IMG/VR virus record: IMGVR_UViG_3300042545_001134
Location: 1 to 56,599 of that record
Direction: 5' to 3' (one strand)
DNA from: a virus
DNA length: 56,599 bases
Shown: piece by piece, positions 7,436-16,457 of the stretch
Layout of the letters: each line of letters starts with the position of its first letter
Numbering within the stretch: the first letter of the stretch is position 1
Translations under genes and position numbers: made by a program
The notes under the pieces: model-generated
The model's database searches: none
Told to the model about the DNA's origin: nothing
Seen by the model: only the letters and a program-made list of their open reading frames with translations

Positions 7436-8032
7436 TTATTTACTTGGGTCAACTGTAAGTGGAATTAAAGATGGCTCTAACATTTGTGTCAAATAGTCAG
7501 ACAATTTCAACATACCTTCAGTTGGAGGTAATTGTTCTGCATGAACTTTAACTTCATATTTTGCTGAGTTATCTGTACTTCTTGTGTTTTCTTTGTGGGT
7601 TGCCACTTTACCCGCAACTGTTGCGTTAAATTTCATACCCCACCAACTTGCAGATGCTGAAGCCGAATAAGAAGATTCACTGTCAGAACTTTCTTTACTT
7701 GTTTCAGATGTCTTAACTTCCATTGTAAATGCAATGTCAGCCGATGTAATTGCCAAAGAAGGTAATGGAACTAATGGTAACATTGGAACTTTATTATACA
7801 ATTTTTGTATTTCTTGTTCACCAGTTTCTCCGTTAGTAACAACCCTGTTCATTTCAACATCTAATGAACGAGCGGTTGTTTTACCGTCTTTATCTTTTTC
7901 AAATGCAACTTCAGAGATGTATCTCCAAGTTACTTCATTTAATTTTGCTTGACCTTTTGCCATTCCGACAATAGGTGAAACAATCAAATCTTCGATTGGA
8001 AGACCTGCGAAATTGTCTGCGATTCCTGCCAT
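7436..8032 (-). CDS. DUF2589 domain protein
   Basis: 198 residues. GLPIEDLIVSPIVGMAKGQAKL (10-31), VPMLPLVPLPSLAITSADIAFTMEVK (about 82-107), a Ser-rich stretch SSDSESSYSASAS, then SHKENTRS-type THKENTRSTDNSAKYEV near 145 are the signature blocks of DUF2589. The family is widespread in bacteria and some phages; its role is unknown, but it is often found in tandem copies with small zinc-ribbon proteins, as here. A TATAAATA on the plus strand (8062-8069) puts a TATTTATA box 30 bases upstream of this start. Confidence 0.8.
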   Translation of the reverse strand: MAGIADNFAGLPIEDLIVSPIVGMAKGQAKLNEVTWRYISEVAFEKDKDGKTTARSLDVEMNRVVTNGETGEQEIQKLYNKVPMLPLVPLPSLAITSADIAFTMEVKTSETSKESSDSESSYSASASASWWGMKFNATVAGKVATHKENTRSTDNSAKYEVKVHAEQLPPTEGMLKLSDYLTQMLEPSLIPLTVDPSK

Positions 8033-8090
8033 AGTTTTTTTTTTAATTTGTTTTTATTACTTATAAATACAAAGAAGTTTATTAAAAGGA

Positions 8091-8294
8091 CTAGTCAAAC
8101 TTTGCCATCCCTTTGTATCTGGTTTTAATTTTTTTTATTTCCCCCATGGCCTCATTATATGATTTTTTGATATCTTCATTGACCGTGAAATCGAGTACAG
8201 TTTCACACCTGGGACACGCTGAAACGGGATGTTTAATAATAAATTCTAATGTTAACCCAAGAGGGGTTTTACACATTGGGCAAGGTAATGACAT
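8091..8294 (-). CDS. Small zinc-ribbon protein
   Basis: 67 residues. CPMC at 5-8 and CPRC at 32-35 give a four-cysteine zinc ribbon, followed by a helical charged tail. It lies 58 bases upstream of the DUF2589 gene in the same direction and is probably part of the same group. A protein of this size with one ribbon usually serves as an adaptor or binds nucleic acid; nothing more specific can be read. Confidence 0.7.
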   Translation of the reverse strand: MSLPCPMCKTPLGLTLEFIIKHPVSACPRCETVLDFTVNEDIKKSYNEAMGEIKKIKTRYKGMAKFD

Positions 8295-8356
8295 AATCTA
8301 AAATATAGGGATACTAATAGAGAATATAAAGGGTATTCGTAATTGGGTACCCCTAT

Positions 8357-8414
8357 AACGAACAAAGGAGTCAATTAAGACCCCTTCGCCGAGATGTGGA
8401 TACCTCCTTTCGTT
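8357..8414 (-). other. Long hairpin in the 5' region of the zinc-ribbon gene
   Basis: AACGAACAAAGGAG (8357-8370) pairs with CTCCTTTCGTT (8404-8414) with a small bulge, around a 33-base loop. On the plus strand it is followed by TTTTT. It lies in a 240-base gap between two minus-strand genes, so it could be a leader structure of the zinc-ribbon gene or part of a terminator. Confidence 0.35.
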
Positions 8415-8473
8415 TTTAGTTTTAGTTATCGTTTACGGGCGACCAAACCAATAAACTCTATTAATAAATATCC

Positions 8474-8511
8474 AAAAAAAAAGAGTTAGTAACTAAACTA
8501 ACCCTTTTTTT
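8474..8511 (-). terminator. Terminator for the 472-residue protein gene
   Basis: On the minus strand GGGTTAGT pairs with ACTAACTC (one G-U) around TTAGTT and is followed by nine T. Confidence 0.75.
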
Positions 8512-8538
8512 AAAATTTATTTTAAATATTTTTTAATC

Positions 8539-9957
8539 TTATTTTTTCCATTTGTATTTCATTGTGATATCTTCGTCACCCCTGTCACCAGTTTCTCTTT
8601 GTCTAACTTCAGTGTAACCTTTTTCTTCCAATGATTTACTTAAAATGTAGTAGTCAGGTCCACTCAATTTAGGTCCTTTCCATACAACTACTTTTCCCCC
8701 TCTTCTTACAACCAAATTGTTACTCGATAAAAGTTCTTGTAATTTATTTTTATCCATTACAGGTTCCGCCGGTACCGGTGGAGGTGTAATTGGAGGAAGT
8801 GTTGAACCCGTAGTTGTTCCTGTTAATGTGGTTGTACTACCTGTTGTTGTTCCTGTGGTAGCAGCAACCGGTGGTGCCGGAACAACAGTTGTTCCTTTAC
8901 ATTTGGCAATGATTGCATCATACGTTTCTTTTGTTAATTCTTTCGAACCACCAAGAGCAACCATTGTCTTAGGTCCAAAGTTACCTGTTTGTAAATCCTG
9001 AGACATACCTAAACAAGATTGGACTTCTCTAATTTGGTCACTACTACATCCATATGCCATTGGGAATGATGTACACGGTGTGTATTTAGTTGAACTTCCA
9101 CCGCCAGTGTTTCCACCACCAGTGTTTCCACCACCACCTTGTGTTCCATCATTTCCATCTGGGTCTAACACCACAACCGCTTCATTCGGATACATTTTAC
9201 CGATTAAGTAAAGAACCGCAGCACCTGTGATACCCAATACCGCCAATGTTTTCCATTGACCTCGAGATAAACTAAACACTTTAATGTTACTTTGACCTAA
9301 AGATTTTGCATCCGCACTAAGAAGTTGACCACCTTTTACAATGTTAACTTTACCACCTTTTACTTTACTAAGAAGTGCCGCCCCTTGTTTACCTTCACCA
9401 ACTAATTTTAAGTTGGTTTTAAGTAATGTGGTTGCTTTGTTATATTTTATCTTATCTAACGCTGCGATGGACTTAGTAATCTGTGAGGTTTTCTGACCCA
9501 TTTTCACTACCTTAGCACCTTTTAAATTATCAATATTACCAACTATTTGTTTACCTGCAGTTTGTAATTCTTTTTTAATAACATCATCTAAACTTTTACT
9601 TGCCTCTTTAATAAGGGTTTGTTTTTCAGCTGCAACTAACTGTTTATAAGTTTTACCGAATTTTTTAATCGCCAAATCCTCAACTAAAACCGATAAACTT
9701 CTTTTATAACCCGGAGCGGCTCTAATTGCCGTCAATGAAACTTGTTTAGAGTTTGATTTTGCTAACGTACCAACAACCTTACTAATTTCTTCCGATGCGT
9801 ATTGTAATACTTTAGCGTCAGATGACCTAAATATATTTTTTAAACCTGTAAGAACACTCTTACCAAATCTAGCCAAAAATGCGCCAATTCCGGCAAATTC
9901 ATCTACCTGTTGCGGTGTGGTTTCCATTTCTTTATTTTCCATTTCTTTATATTCCAT
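8539..9957 (-). CDS. Membrane-anchored protein with peptidoglycan-binding-like domain
   Basis: 472 residues in clear segments: a helical N-terminal region (20-220, with many Lys/Ala helices), one membrane span about 236-253, a Gly/Asn/Thr linker (274-288), a region SSDQIREVQSCLG...GNFGPKTMVAL (305-335) that matches the peptidoglycan-binding repeat, a Thr/Pro-rich linker (355-400), and a C-terminal domain about 405-472. The GNFGPKT motif is shared with the endolysin (DGVFGPGT) and the 33554-34498 protein (GIFGPRT). This suggests a protein that spans a membrane and touches the cell wall, such as an internal virion protein or part of an injection or lysis device. It lies 22 bases downstream of the leader-bearing gene at 9980. 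Confidence 0.55.
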   Translation of the reverse strand: MEYKEMENKEMETTPQQVDEFAGIGAFLARFGKSVLTGLKNIFRSSDAKVLQYASEEISKVVGTLAKSNSKQVSLTAIRAAPGYKRSLSVLVEDLAIKKFGKTYKQLVAAEKQTLIKEASKSLDDVIKKELQTAGKQIVGNIDNLKGAKVVKMGQKTSQITKSIAALDKIKYNKATTLLKTNLKLVGEGKQGAALLSKVKGGKVNIVKGGQLLSADAKSLGQSNIKVFSLSRGQWKTLAVLGITGAAVLYLIGKMYPNEAVVVLDPDGNDGTQGGGGNTGGGNTGGGSSTKYTPCTSFPMAYGCSSDQIREVQSCLGMSQDLQTGNFGPKTMVALGGSKELTKETYDAIIAKCKGTTVVPAPPVAATTGTTTGSTTTLTGTTTGSTLPPITPPPVPAEPVMDKNKLQELLSSNNLVVRRGGKVVVWKGPKLSGPDYYILSKSLEEKGYTEVRQRETGDRGDEDITMKYKWKK

Positions 9958-9979
9958 TTTTTTATTTATTTTTTATTTT

Positions 9980-11110
9980 TTAACCAAAAACCCCCATCGC
10001 TTCAGCGTCCGCCATGATATCGGGGTTTACATCTGTTGATGTATTTTCATTATCTGTCGATGCAGTTGCACTTTGAGTTTTTTCTTTTGATGGTGTTAAT
10101 GCCGTAACAACACCCGCCGTTGCCACACCTACCGCCACAGCCTTTGCCCCTTGTTTTGATAATAATTTACCTAAAAATGCTTGAAGTTTAGTTAGTACAC
10201 TATCAATTGCGCGTAAAATAACTGAAATGACAGTATCTCCCTTAAATTTCTTTGCCAACGAGTTACCTACGTTTTTTAATGTGCCTTTTAATGCTGGTAT
10301 CTTAGTTGCTAATGAGTTTAACATTTTAACCATTGTAGGTGCTGCTTTTTTAACACCAACCTTTTTAATCATTGGAATTGATTTACTAAATACTTTACCA
10401 ATTGCGGCGGTCAACACTAGAGACAATGCGTCCCCAATTAAAAACATGAAAGGTGATTCCTTTCTTTCGGGGTCTTTCGGGTCATAATCATTAGTTGCGA
10501 TTTCATAGATATCTAATAACACAACAATAGCCCAAACAATTGCGTTTGTTTTTACCGCAAGTATTGAAACAACAACGTCAATAACAATACCGACACCTGT
10601 GTATAATCCACGACGAACCCATCTTAAAAATGGTAGAACTCCGTTTTTAAACACCCACTCCATACCTTTCATGATTGTACTACCGACATTCTTGACTCCT
10701 GATTTTATACCATCCCATGCAGTTGATGCTCCCGATTTAATAGTATCCCAAAGACCTTCGTTAATTATTTCACCGTTTTTAATCCATTCATAAACCATAT
10801 CTTTAGACCACTTAGTGTTCTCAAGAATATTGTTTACTTCACTATGAACACTTTCAGTGATTGTATCACCAAGTTTCGTAAGGGATTCTTTTATTAACTC
10901 GTTGAATACATGGGTATTTTCCCATATACTTCCAATTGATTTTCCATCTCCACCAGCAACAAAAACCTCGTCCATCATGATAAGGTATTTGTTATTTTCA
11001 GTTAATACAAAATCAAACACAAAATCTCTTTTTTCAACAAGACCATACATCTTTTTGATGTTCTGTTTTTCAGACTCTGTAATTACGATTTTTCTTTGAT
11101 TTGAGTACAT
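9980..11110 (-). CDS. Leader-peptide membrane protein, several spans
   Basis: 376 residues. The N-terminus RKIVITESEKQNIKKMYGL (6-24) is the shared leader. An amphipathic region around 116-150 contains INEGLW, which also fits a prohead-protease-like (I/L)-x-E cut. Hydrophobic segments follow at about 168-205, 221-243 and 327-343, with a Ser/Thr/Asn tail. It looks like a channel or membrane-active virion protein. A TATTTATA box (plus strand 11127-11134) lies 16 bases upstream. The next gene downstream (8539) may be its partner. Function inferred only. Confidence 0.55.
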   Translation of the reverse strand: MYSNQRKIVITESEKQNIKKMYGLVEKRDFVFDFVLTENNKYLIMMDEVFVAGGDGKSIGSIWENTHVFNELIKESLTKLGDTITESVHSEVNNILENTKWSKDMVYEWIKNGEIINEGLWDTIKSGASTAWDGIKSGVKNVGSTIMKGMEWVFKNGVLPFLRWVRRGLYTGVGIVIDVVVSILAVKTNAIVWAIVVLLDIYEIATNDYDPKDPERKESPFMFLIGDALSLVLTAAIGKVFSKSIPMIKKVGVKKAAPTMVKMLNSLATKIPALKGTLKNVGNSLAKKFKGDTVISVILRAIDSVLTKLQAFLGKLLSKQGAKAVAVGVATAGVVTALTPSKEKTQSATASTDNENTSTDVNPDIMADAEAMGVFG

Positions 11111-11149
11111 AATTCTTTATTATCTATATAAATATACCGATTTATGAGT

Positions 11150-11398
11150 TTATTTTAAAGGGTTTGATTTACCTCTTTTTAATAATGAACCAACAATATC
11201 CGACCATTTGGTAACACCTACTTGATTCGCAGGACCTCGAGTCACCCCACTCTCCCATTTACCAACCTCGGGATATCCCTGTTTTGAACCAGAACTCGAT
11301 GTTCCGGCGGTTGGTTGTGCGGCTGCGGGGTCCTCACCTTGTTCGGTAATCCCACTTTTTATGAGGTTATATTGTTTCTCCGATACTATTATTTTCAT
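11150..11398 (-). CDS. Short leader-peptide protein
   Basis: 82 residues from the inner ATG at 11398 (MKIIVSEKQYNLIKSGITEQ), which matches the shared leader; the longer frame begins in the promoter box. After the leader the chain is Gly/Ser/Pro-rich and probably disordered (AAAQPTAGTSSSGS) and then has a short GKWESG...WSDIVGSLL segment. A TATTTATA box lies at 11406-11413 (plus-strand TATAAATA). If the leader is cut off, only about 60 residues remain. Confidence 0.6.
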   Translation of the reverse strand: MKIIVSEKQYNLIKSGITEQGEDPAAAQPTAGTSSSGSKQGYPEVGKWESGVTRGPANQVGVTKWSDIVGSLLKRGKSNPLK

Positions 11399-11459
11399 GT
11401 TATCATATAAATATCCCAAAAAAAGTTTAAAAAAAATTTGTGATATTCTAAAAAATAAA

Positions 11460-11467
11460 TATCTTTG
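11460..11467 (+). promoter_or_regulatory. -7 box of the lipoprotein gene
   Basis: TATCTTTG, a host-type TAnnTTTG box, 31 bases before the chosen ATG. Confidence 0.55.
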
Positions 11468-11497
11468 TCTAAATAATAACCATAAATGGTAACTAAT

Positions 11498-12061
11498 ATG
11501 AAAAATTTAATCTTTATTATTGGAGTAATACTCCTTACGGGATGTGAGAAGTATGAATTGGAAAGTCCACCCAAATTAACGGGTGGTAAGTGGATTTTAA
11601 CCGATTACGATATTATCGTAATAAGTTCAATTAGTGACGTTACAGTTGTGAAGAATGATACTGTGTGTATTAATTCGTTTAGTTTACAACATGTAGATAG
11701 TGGTAGAATCGTGATGAGACAAGACTATAATGGTACCGCATTAGATAGACGTTTTATAAAAGGAAGAACAACTTGGGAATTTGATGGTAATGATAAAGAA
11801 TTGTATTGTAACTATATCCAAATGCCGGGGGTTCCTCGACCTAACCCATTTTGGGTTAACTTATCATTGTATGATAAAAATTTAGAAATACTGAACACCA
11901 CAAATGGGTCAGTTACTAATTACACGTATCAAGCAAATGATGTTGGATACCCAAGGACTTTGACATTATTAAGCCCATCAATTGTTACGGATTTGTATAT
12001 GTCTGACGGTACTCGAGATAAGGCTGTAACTGTAAAGATTACCTTATATTTTATGAGGTAG
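11498..12061 (+). CDS. Lipoprotein of unknown function
   Basis: 187 residues from ATG 11498 (an in-frame ATG at 11486 adds four residues). MKNLIFIIGVILLTGC is a lipoprotein signal peptide with lipobox LTGC; the mature protein would be lipid-anchored. The rest is beta-rich (GGKWILTDYDIIV...) like the small Bacteroidota lipocalin-type lipoproteins, but I cannot place it in a family. A host-type promoter directly precedes it, so it may be made early; phage lipoproteins often block superinfection at the cell surface, which is only a guess here. A second lipoprotein lies at 43900-44517. Confidence 0.7.
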   Translation: MKNLIFIIGVILLTGCEKYELESPPKLTGGKWILTDYDIIVISSISDVTVVKNDTVCINSFSLQHVDSGRIVMRQDYNGTALDRRFIKGRTTWEFDGNDKELYCNYIQMPGVPRPNPFWVNLSLYDKNLEILNTTNGSVTNYTYQANDVGYPRTLTLLSPSIVTDLYMSDGTRDKAVTVKITLYFMR

Positions 12062-12062
12062 A

Positions 12063-12431
12063 TTACTCGTCATAGATGGTTTCATCCATCTGTGCAAATA
12101 GTTTGATGTATTGTCCCGCCTTTGAGTTTGCCTCATCTTCAATATCCCCTCCGATATCTGCGGGTTTGACTTTTAAACGACCTTGTTCGAATTGTTTGTG
12201 GTGAACCATTTCGTGGGCAATACTTCTTAAAATATCAACCAACGCTCTGTTTTTAACATTTATCTTAACAAACTTCTCCTCATTAGAATAATTGTAGGCC
12301 GCGGTTGTTTTGAGTTTACCTCTCCCGTTCTGTAAAACCACAGTAGGACACTTCTCTAATTGAAGTTCCTTCTTTACAAATTTTACAAATTCGGATACCT
12401 TGTCTCTTTTATTCTCGTCTAAAAAACTCAT
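12063..12431 (-). CDS. Small zincin metalloprotease-like protein
   Basis: 122 residues. IAHEMVHHKQ (HExxH at about 73-77) followed by DIEDEANSKAGQYI is a zincin motif with a likely third ligand or helper Glu. The core is small and has no signal peptide, so it acts in the cytoplasm or virion. A second small zincin is at 18447-18842. An AATAAATA (12435-12442, plus strand) gives the upstream TATTTATT box four bases before the start. It converges with the lipoprotein gene, one base apart. Confidence 0.7.
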   Translation of the reverse strand: MSFLDENKRDKVSEFVKFVKKELQLEKCPTVVLQNGRGKLKTTAAYNYSNEEKFVKINVKNRALVDILRSIAHEMVHHKQFEQGRLKVKPADIGGDIEDEANSKAGQYIKLFAQMDETIYDE

Positions 12432-12517
12432 ACCAATAAATACTACGAAAAATTATTTTAGGTATACGTAAATTTGTATATATAATTAATCGGTTTTTTC
12501 ATATACTTACCAATACA

Positions 12518-12844
12518 ATGGACTGGTACGTAATCCAATATTTGTATCCAACGGCACTGAATAGGTTCTGCAACACAATGTTTCCAAACGTTGGCATACC
12601 TTGTGTTTCGGTGTTGGAGTTCTATGATATTAAAAAATTATATCACTTTTTTGACAAACAGGGAATCTACCTAACAGTTGAAATGATTACACGTGATATG
12701 TGGGTTTATATGGTATCATTAGATAATGGGAGAGTTATCGCCCCGAGTCAAGATTCTAAAAAAAAACGAGAAGACGTTGAGGTACAAGGTTTCTATGAGT
12801 GTTTTCAATTACTTGAGAGTAAATTACGAAATAGTTATATATGA
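12518..12844 (+). CDS. Hypothetical protein
   Basis: 108 residues, rich in aromatic residues (MDWYVIQYLYPTALNRF, VLEFYDIKKLYHFFDKQ). No family recognised. The stop overlaps the next ATG (ATGA at 12841-12844), so it is coupled to it. The start ATG 12518 lies close behind a TATACTTACC stretch, so the mRNA leader would be very short. Confidence 0.6.
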   Translation: MDWYVIQYLYPTALNRFCNTMFPNVGIPCVSVLEFYDIKKLYHFFDKQGIYLTVEMITRDMWVYMVSLDNGRVIAPSQDSKKKREDVEVQGFYECFQLLESKLRNSYI

Positions 12845-13155
12845 TGGAAGAGAACTTTTTATTCCTATTACAGTCGGCAAAACATATTAAATCGGGGAAT
12901 TATGCTGATGATGATATTGATTTCATCACTGAATTAGTATTAACCATTGACAATGAGATATTAATTGGGTATAATAGTACATGTAGTATTACTTCGTTGG
13001 GTAATGATTTAGAATTTTTCAATAAAATTGTTAACTTTCTACTTCGATACTATGAGGAAACCGAAGAATATGAAAAATGTGAACTTTTACAAAATAAACT
13101 AACTGAGTCTACGGACATAAAGAATCAAAAATTGACAGAAAATGAGCATAATTAA
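12841..13155 (+). CDS. Hypothetical acidic protein
   Basis: 104 residues, acidic and helical, with YEETEEYEKCELLQNKL near the C-terminus. It overlaps its neighbours on both sides (ATGA before, 14 bases after), forming a three-gene unit 12518-13285. No family recognised. Confidence 0.6.
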   Translation: MMEENFLFLLQSAKHIKSGNYADDDIDFITELVLTIDNEILIGYNSTCSITSLGNDLEFFNKIVNFLLRYYEETEEYEKCELLQNKLTESTDIKNQKLTENEHN

Positions 13156-13285
13156 AATGAGTGATGAAGAGAAACAAAAAATTCTCGAAAAACACAAACA
13201 GTCCATCAAGGACTCAAATGACAAAAAAGAAGAATTAAAGAAGGGTTTACAAAAACCTGAAAACACAAAAAAACCTAATCAATAA
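13142..13285 (+). CDS. Small charged protein, 47 residues
   Basis: ATG 13142 overlaps the previous gene by 14 bases. The product (MSIIKMSDEEKQKILEKH..., ending KKPNQ) is a highly charged helix rich in Lys and Glu. Codon use and the coupling argue that it is real. The terminator overlaps its stop codon. Confidence 0.5.
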   Translation: MSIIKMSDEEKQKILEKHKQSIKDSNDKKEELKKGLQKPENTKKPNQ

Positions 13286-13303
13286 GATTAGGTTTTTCTT
13301 TTT
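13274..13303 (+). terminator. Terminator overlapping stop codons
   Basis: CCTAATC-AATAA-GATTAGG followed by TTTTTCTTTTTT. It contains the stop of the plus-strand 47-residue gene and the end of the minus-strand gene 13275-13517, so it separates two converging units. Confidence 0.75.
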
Positions 13304-13517
13304 TAGACAATGTTCTCGAAAAGAAAATATACGACAACCAAAAACATCCGGAAATAAAGTAAAAAATTATATCTGCAGCCCAATATGAGCCAGTTATTTC
13401 CATCAGTAATCTGAAAAGGGCGTCGTACCCAAATGGGAGAAAGAACATTGCTAACATTAGCGACGTATCTCTGAAGAGGGTTAATCTCTTTTCCTTGTCT
13501 TTTAATTTTACTATCAC
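13275..13517 (-). CDS. Small membrane protein
   Basis: 80 residues: a charged N-terminus, then two hydrophobic spans (about 20-42 and 46-67) and a charged KKEKPNLID tail. Another minus-strand frame (13303-13530) overlaps, but it lacks a coherent membrane profile, so this frame was chosen. Holin-like in size and topology; no family match seen. Confidence 0.55.
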   Translation of the reverse strand: MIVKLKDKEKRLTLFRDTSLMLAMFFLPFGYDALFRLLMEITGSYWAADIIFYFISGCFWLSYIFFSRTLSKKEKPNLID

Positions 13518-13588
13518 CTTCGGGGTCCATGTATTATAATTAATCTTATTATGGGTCTAAATCTAAAACGAAATCCTTAATATAAATA

Positions 13589-15988
13589 TCACCAAGTAGG
13601 AAGATAAAATTGATTAAAGTGTCTTAAAATTTCATTAGACATATCTATTGAGCGATTATACTGATGTACTATTTTAAATAGTTCACCATTACTATTATAA
13701 ACCACTTTATTTCTACTAATTTGAATATTTCTAAATCTACCCTTATCAATTGGGTCGTTGAATATTGTATGTAAATGCGCCGCCAATGGTACATCTTCTC
13801 TTAATCCCGTTTTTTTCAGTATTTGAGACGCATACATTAGTTTTAAAATTATTGCTTGGTCTACTCCGTAAATTGATTTTGTATGTTCAGGAATTTTACC
13901 ATATTCATCTAAAACAATATCGGCAAATTCGGATAGTGTTTTTCTATTACCCGCAATAACCCCACAGTTTAATACTTCATACGGACCTACTGCATTTGCC
14001 ATATCATTACCATAAACATTTCCAATAACACCATAGTTCCATTTTTGGTCTTGTATCGGAATACCTTCAGATGATATAATAATATTATCCTTAGGTAGTG
14101 TATCTAAAATTTCAAACGGATTCCCTTGGAAATAGATATCACTAAAGTCCACGCACAATATTGTTTCATAATCGTGAGTATTTGCGAATTCTTTAAACGC
14201 AACTAATCTATCTAAAAATAGATTATCATAAACAGGTTCCCTATCTATAATTTCAAAATCAAACGCAGTTAATTCTCGTCTAACCGTTTCGTCTTTTTCT
14301 TTTGATGCGTCGATAACATATAAATCGTAATTATATGACGCAAAATAACTAACACTCTTTATAAATGGGAACTTAATAGATGAGTTAATATCTTTTATGT
14401 AAGTTATTACCACATTTTTATTTTTAACGTTAGTTGGTGCCAAAAATAATGGTTCTATATTATGTTTATAGATATTCTCGTCTATTTTAGTTAATGAATG
14501 GGTTCGACCATAATGGTTGGTGTCGAACATACTATCAACATTTCTATTTGGTGTGGTTCTTAAAATTCGACTACTATTACTATAGTTTACCGCTTGGAAC
14601 TCTCTATTATGATTTTGATACTTTGTATCGTATTCTACTGTATAATCGAGTAATGTCGTCACATCAACTGTTTTGATACCGGATTGGTGTAGTTTTGTGT
14701 TAAGGTCATTATCCTCAGACCCCCAACCCCAAAAACCATTTCTATAACCACCAACCTTAAAGAAATCATTATAATGCATCAATGTACTACCATAATCACC
14801 CATGTTAAAGTACGCCTCGTTTAAATTTGGCCACTTCCACTCACCATCAATAGGATAAACATCAACATGGTGAATATAGAGGAATTTATATTTGTTCTTT
14901 TTTCTAAAGTTAATAACCGAATTACAGGACAATCCGGCATTCCACTCACCAATATTATCTAACTCCGCAATTAAAATATCGTAAGTAATTCCCCTATCTT
15001 TAAAGAATTTTGGGGTTTTAACTAAATAATCTTTTAGATGTTGTTCACGATTTCTGTATGGTACAACGATTAATACGTCCTTTTCTTCTGGTTTATTTAA
15101 TGTTGCGGAACTAAACTCTAAATTATTTAGTATTTCAAATTCATTAAGACTTCTAACGGTACCTAATGGATAATCTGTTTTATATGTTGGGTCAAAATAT
15201 TTTTTTTCTGCATGCTCGTTTGATTTGTTTTCCCTATGCATCGTATTCTGAACTTCGTTGTAGTGTCTTGGTGAACCACCACCAGTGTTATATTTGTGCC
15301 AAATTAAACATTCAGGTGTCCCAAAAAAATCCCACCCATTGGTAAACGCTCTAAGTGTTTGGTCGGTTTCTTCATAGTTCCAATATAACTGTGGGTCATA
15401 TGGTAACTCTTTTACGTATTCAATTGGTGCAAAAACAAATCCAGCAGCGAATGTTGTCCCTAAAATGGGTTTATTATCACCATGGTCTAAATTACATGCA
15501 TTTTTATCGAGACCAAACCCTAAAGAGGTAACGGCCTTTCTATTAAATGCCCTAATTTCATTCTTAATGATGTTACTTTGAGTCTTACCATTTTCATAAT
15601 CAAATGCGGACGGGTAAAATGATAAAACCGGTTTTTTACTATTTGACTCTTTTAAATATTGTATAAATTTATCATCCCAATCCTTACCAAAACGCATGTG
15701 TGCATCAATTTGTAAGTAATATTTTTCTTGTTCAATAAATGTTTGAATTTTGTGTCTAACCCAAGATACCCCTTTAGTATTTTTATAATCTAAAGAGTAA
15801 ATCTCAACCTGTCGATTACCAAAATCCATTTTATAAATCTCATCAGCCTCAAAATCAGTTTGGTTAAATACAACAACCCTTATTCTATCTGGGTCTTTAG
15901 CGTTTTCATATAGGTCATTAATTGTGTTTATTAAGTCAGCATCTCTATAGGATGCAATGCTTACAAAAATTTCACAGTTTTTAATCAT
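13589..15988 (-). CDS. Three-domain glycosyltransferase fusion
   Basis: 799 residues. Domain 1 (1-285): FVSIASYRD at 8-16, QIDAHMRF (93-100), TTFAAGFVF and WHKYNTGGGSPRHY match the GlcNAc-transferase family of the Skp1 enzyme type. Domain 2 (300-460): VVPYRNREQHL (308-318), HHVDVYP (373-379) and FWGWGSEDND (419-428) are hallmarks of beta-1,4-galactosyltransferase-like GT7 enzymes. Domain 3 (520-799): CVDFSDIYFQGNPF (612-625), NCGVIAG and GVDQA suggest a third GT-A-like enzyme. One chain could therefore build a short glycan on a phage or host surface structure. No signal peptide. No TATTTATA box; the upstream gap has a TACCTTTA-like box. Confidence 0.8.
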   Translation of the reverse strand: MIKNCEIFVSIASYRDADLINTINDLYENAKDPDRIRVVVFNQTDFEADEIYKMDFGNRQVEIYSLDYKNTKGVSWVRHKIQTFIEQEKYYLQIDAHMRFGKDWDDKFIQYLKESNSKKPVLSFYPSAFDYENGKTQSNIIKNEIRAFNRKAVTSLGFGLDKNACNLDHGDNKPILGTTFAAGFVFAPIEYVKELPYDPQLYWNYEETDQTLRAFTNGWDFFGTPECLIWHKYNTGGGSPRHYNEVQNTMHRENKSNEHAEKKYFDPTYKTDYPLGTVRSLNEFEILNNLEFSSATLNKPEEKDVLIVVPYRNREQHLKDYLVKTPKFFKDRGITYDILIAELDNIGEWNAGLSCNSVINFRKKNKYKFLYIHHVDVYPIDGEWKWPNLNEAYFNMGDYGSTLMHYNDFFKVGGYRNGFWGWGSEDNDLNTKLHQSGIKTVDVTTLLDYTVEYDTKYQNHNREFQAVNYSNSSRILRTTPNRNVDSMFDTNHYGRTHSLTKIDENIYKHNIEPLFLAPTNVKNKNVVITYIKDINSSIKFPFIKSVSYFASYNYDLYVIDASKEKDETVRRELTAFDFEIIDREPVYDNLFLDRLVAFKEFANTHDYETILCVDFSDIYFQGNPFEILDTLPKDNIIISSEGIPIQDQKWNYGVIGNVYGNDMANAVGPYEVLNCGVIAGNRKTLSEFADIVLDEYGKIPEHTKSIYGVDQAIILKLMYASQILKKTGLREDVPLAAHLHTIFNDPIDKGRFRNIQISRNKVVYNSNGELFKIVHQYNRSIDMSNEILRHFNQFYLPTW

Positions 15989-16090
15989 ATTGGTCTCTTT
16001 CTGATAAAAATAATATTTTTTAGGGGATAAGTAAAGGTATGTTTTGTTTTTTCAAAAATATTGCTTATACTTTAAATATAAGTATTAATA

Positions 16091-16456
16091 ATGGGAACAA
16101 CATACCAACCAATCGTGATAAGTCACGCAGAAAATATCATAGAATCATTTAATGAAAGTGGTTTTTTTGAGGATTATGAAATTGAAGATAAGAGTTATGC
16201 CATGGGTTATCTATGTGATAAACTAACGGATAAATTCATTTTAGGAGAACTAAATGAGGATATTGAGGAATATGTGTTTACCGAAGATGAAATGGAAAAA
16301 ATATTACGGGAAATAATTGCCGGAACCTACTTAACCGAATTACAAGATAAAGGGTTGGTCGATTCAATTGAAGACAATAATGAAGAAGAAAGATTTTTCC
16401 TAACAGATTTAGGTAAAGAATGGGCCGATAAGATTAAAAAAGAAAAAGAGGAATAG
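16091..16456 (+). CDS. Hypothetical acidic protein, possible winged-helix end
   Basis: 121 residues, acidic. The C-terminal part (LTELQDKGLVDSIED...RFFLTDLGKEWADKIKK) has the look of a winged-helix segment of MarR/PadR type, where a wing is followed by TxxGK. The N-terminal half is helical and unrecognised. It converges with the gene ending at 16458. Confidence 0.6.
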   Translation: MGTTYQPIVISHAENIIESFNESGFFEDYEIEDKSYAMGYLCDKLTDKFILGELNEDIEEYVFTEDEMEKILREIIAGTYLTELQDKGLVDSIEDNNEEERFFLTDLGKEWADKIKKEKEE

Positions 16457-16457
16457 G

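Noticed and set aside
13303-13530. Alternative minus-strand frame of 75 residues
   Set aside because: Overlaps 13275-13517, which has a coherent two-span membrane profile; the alternative has none.
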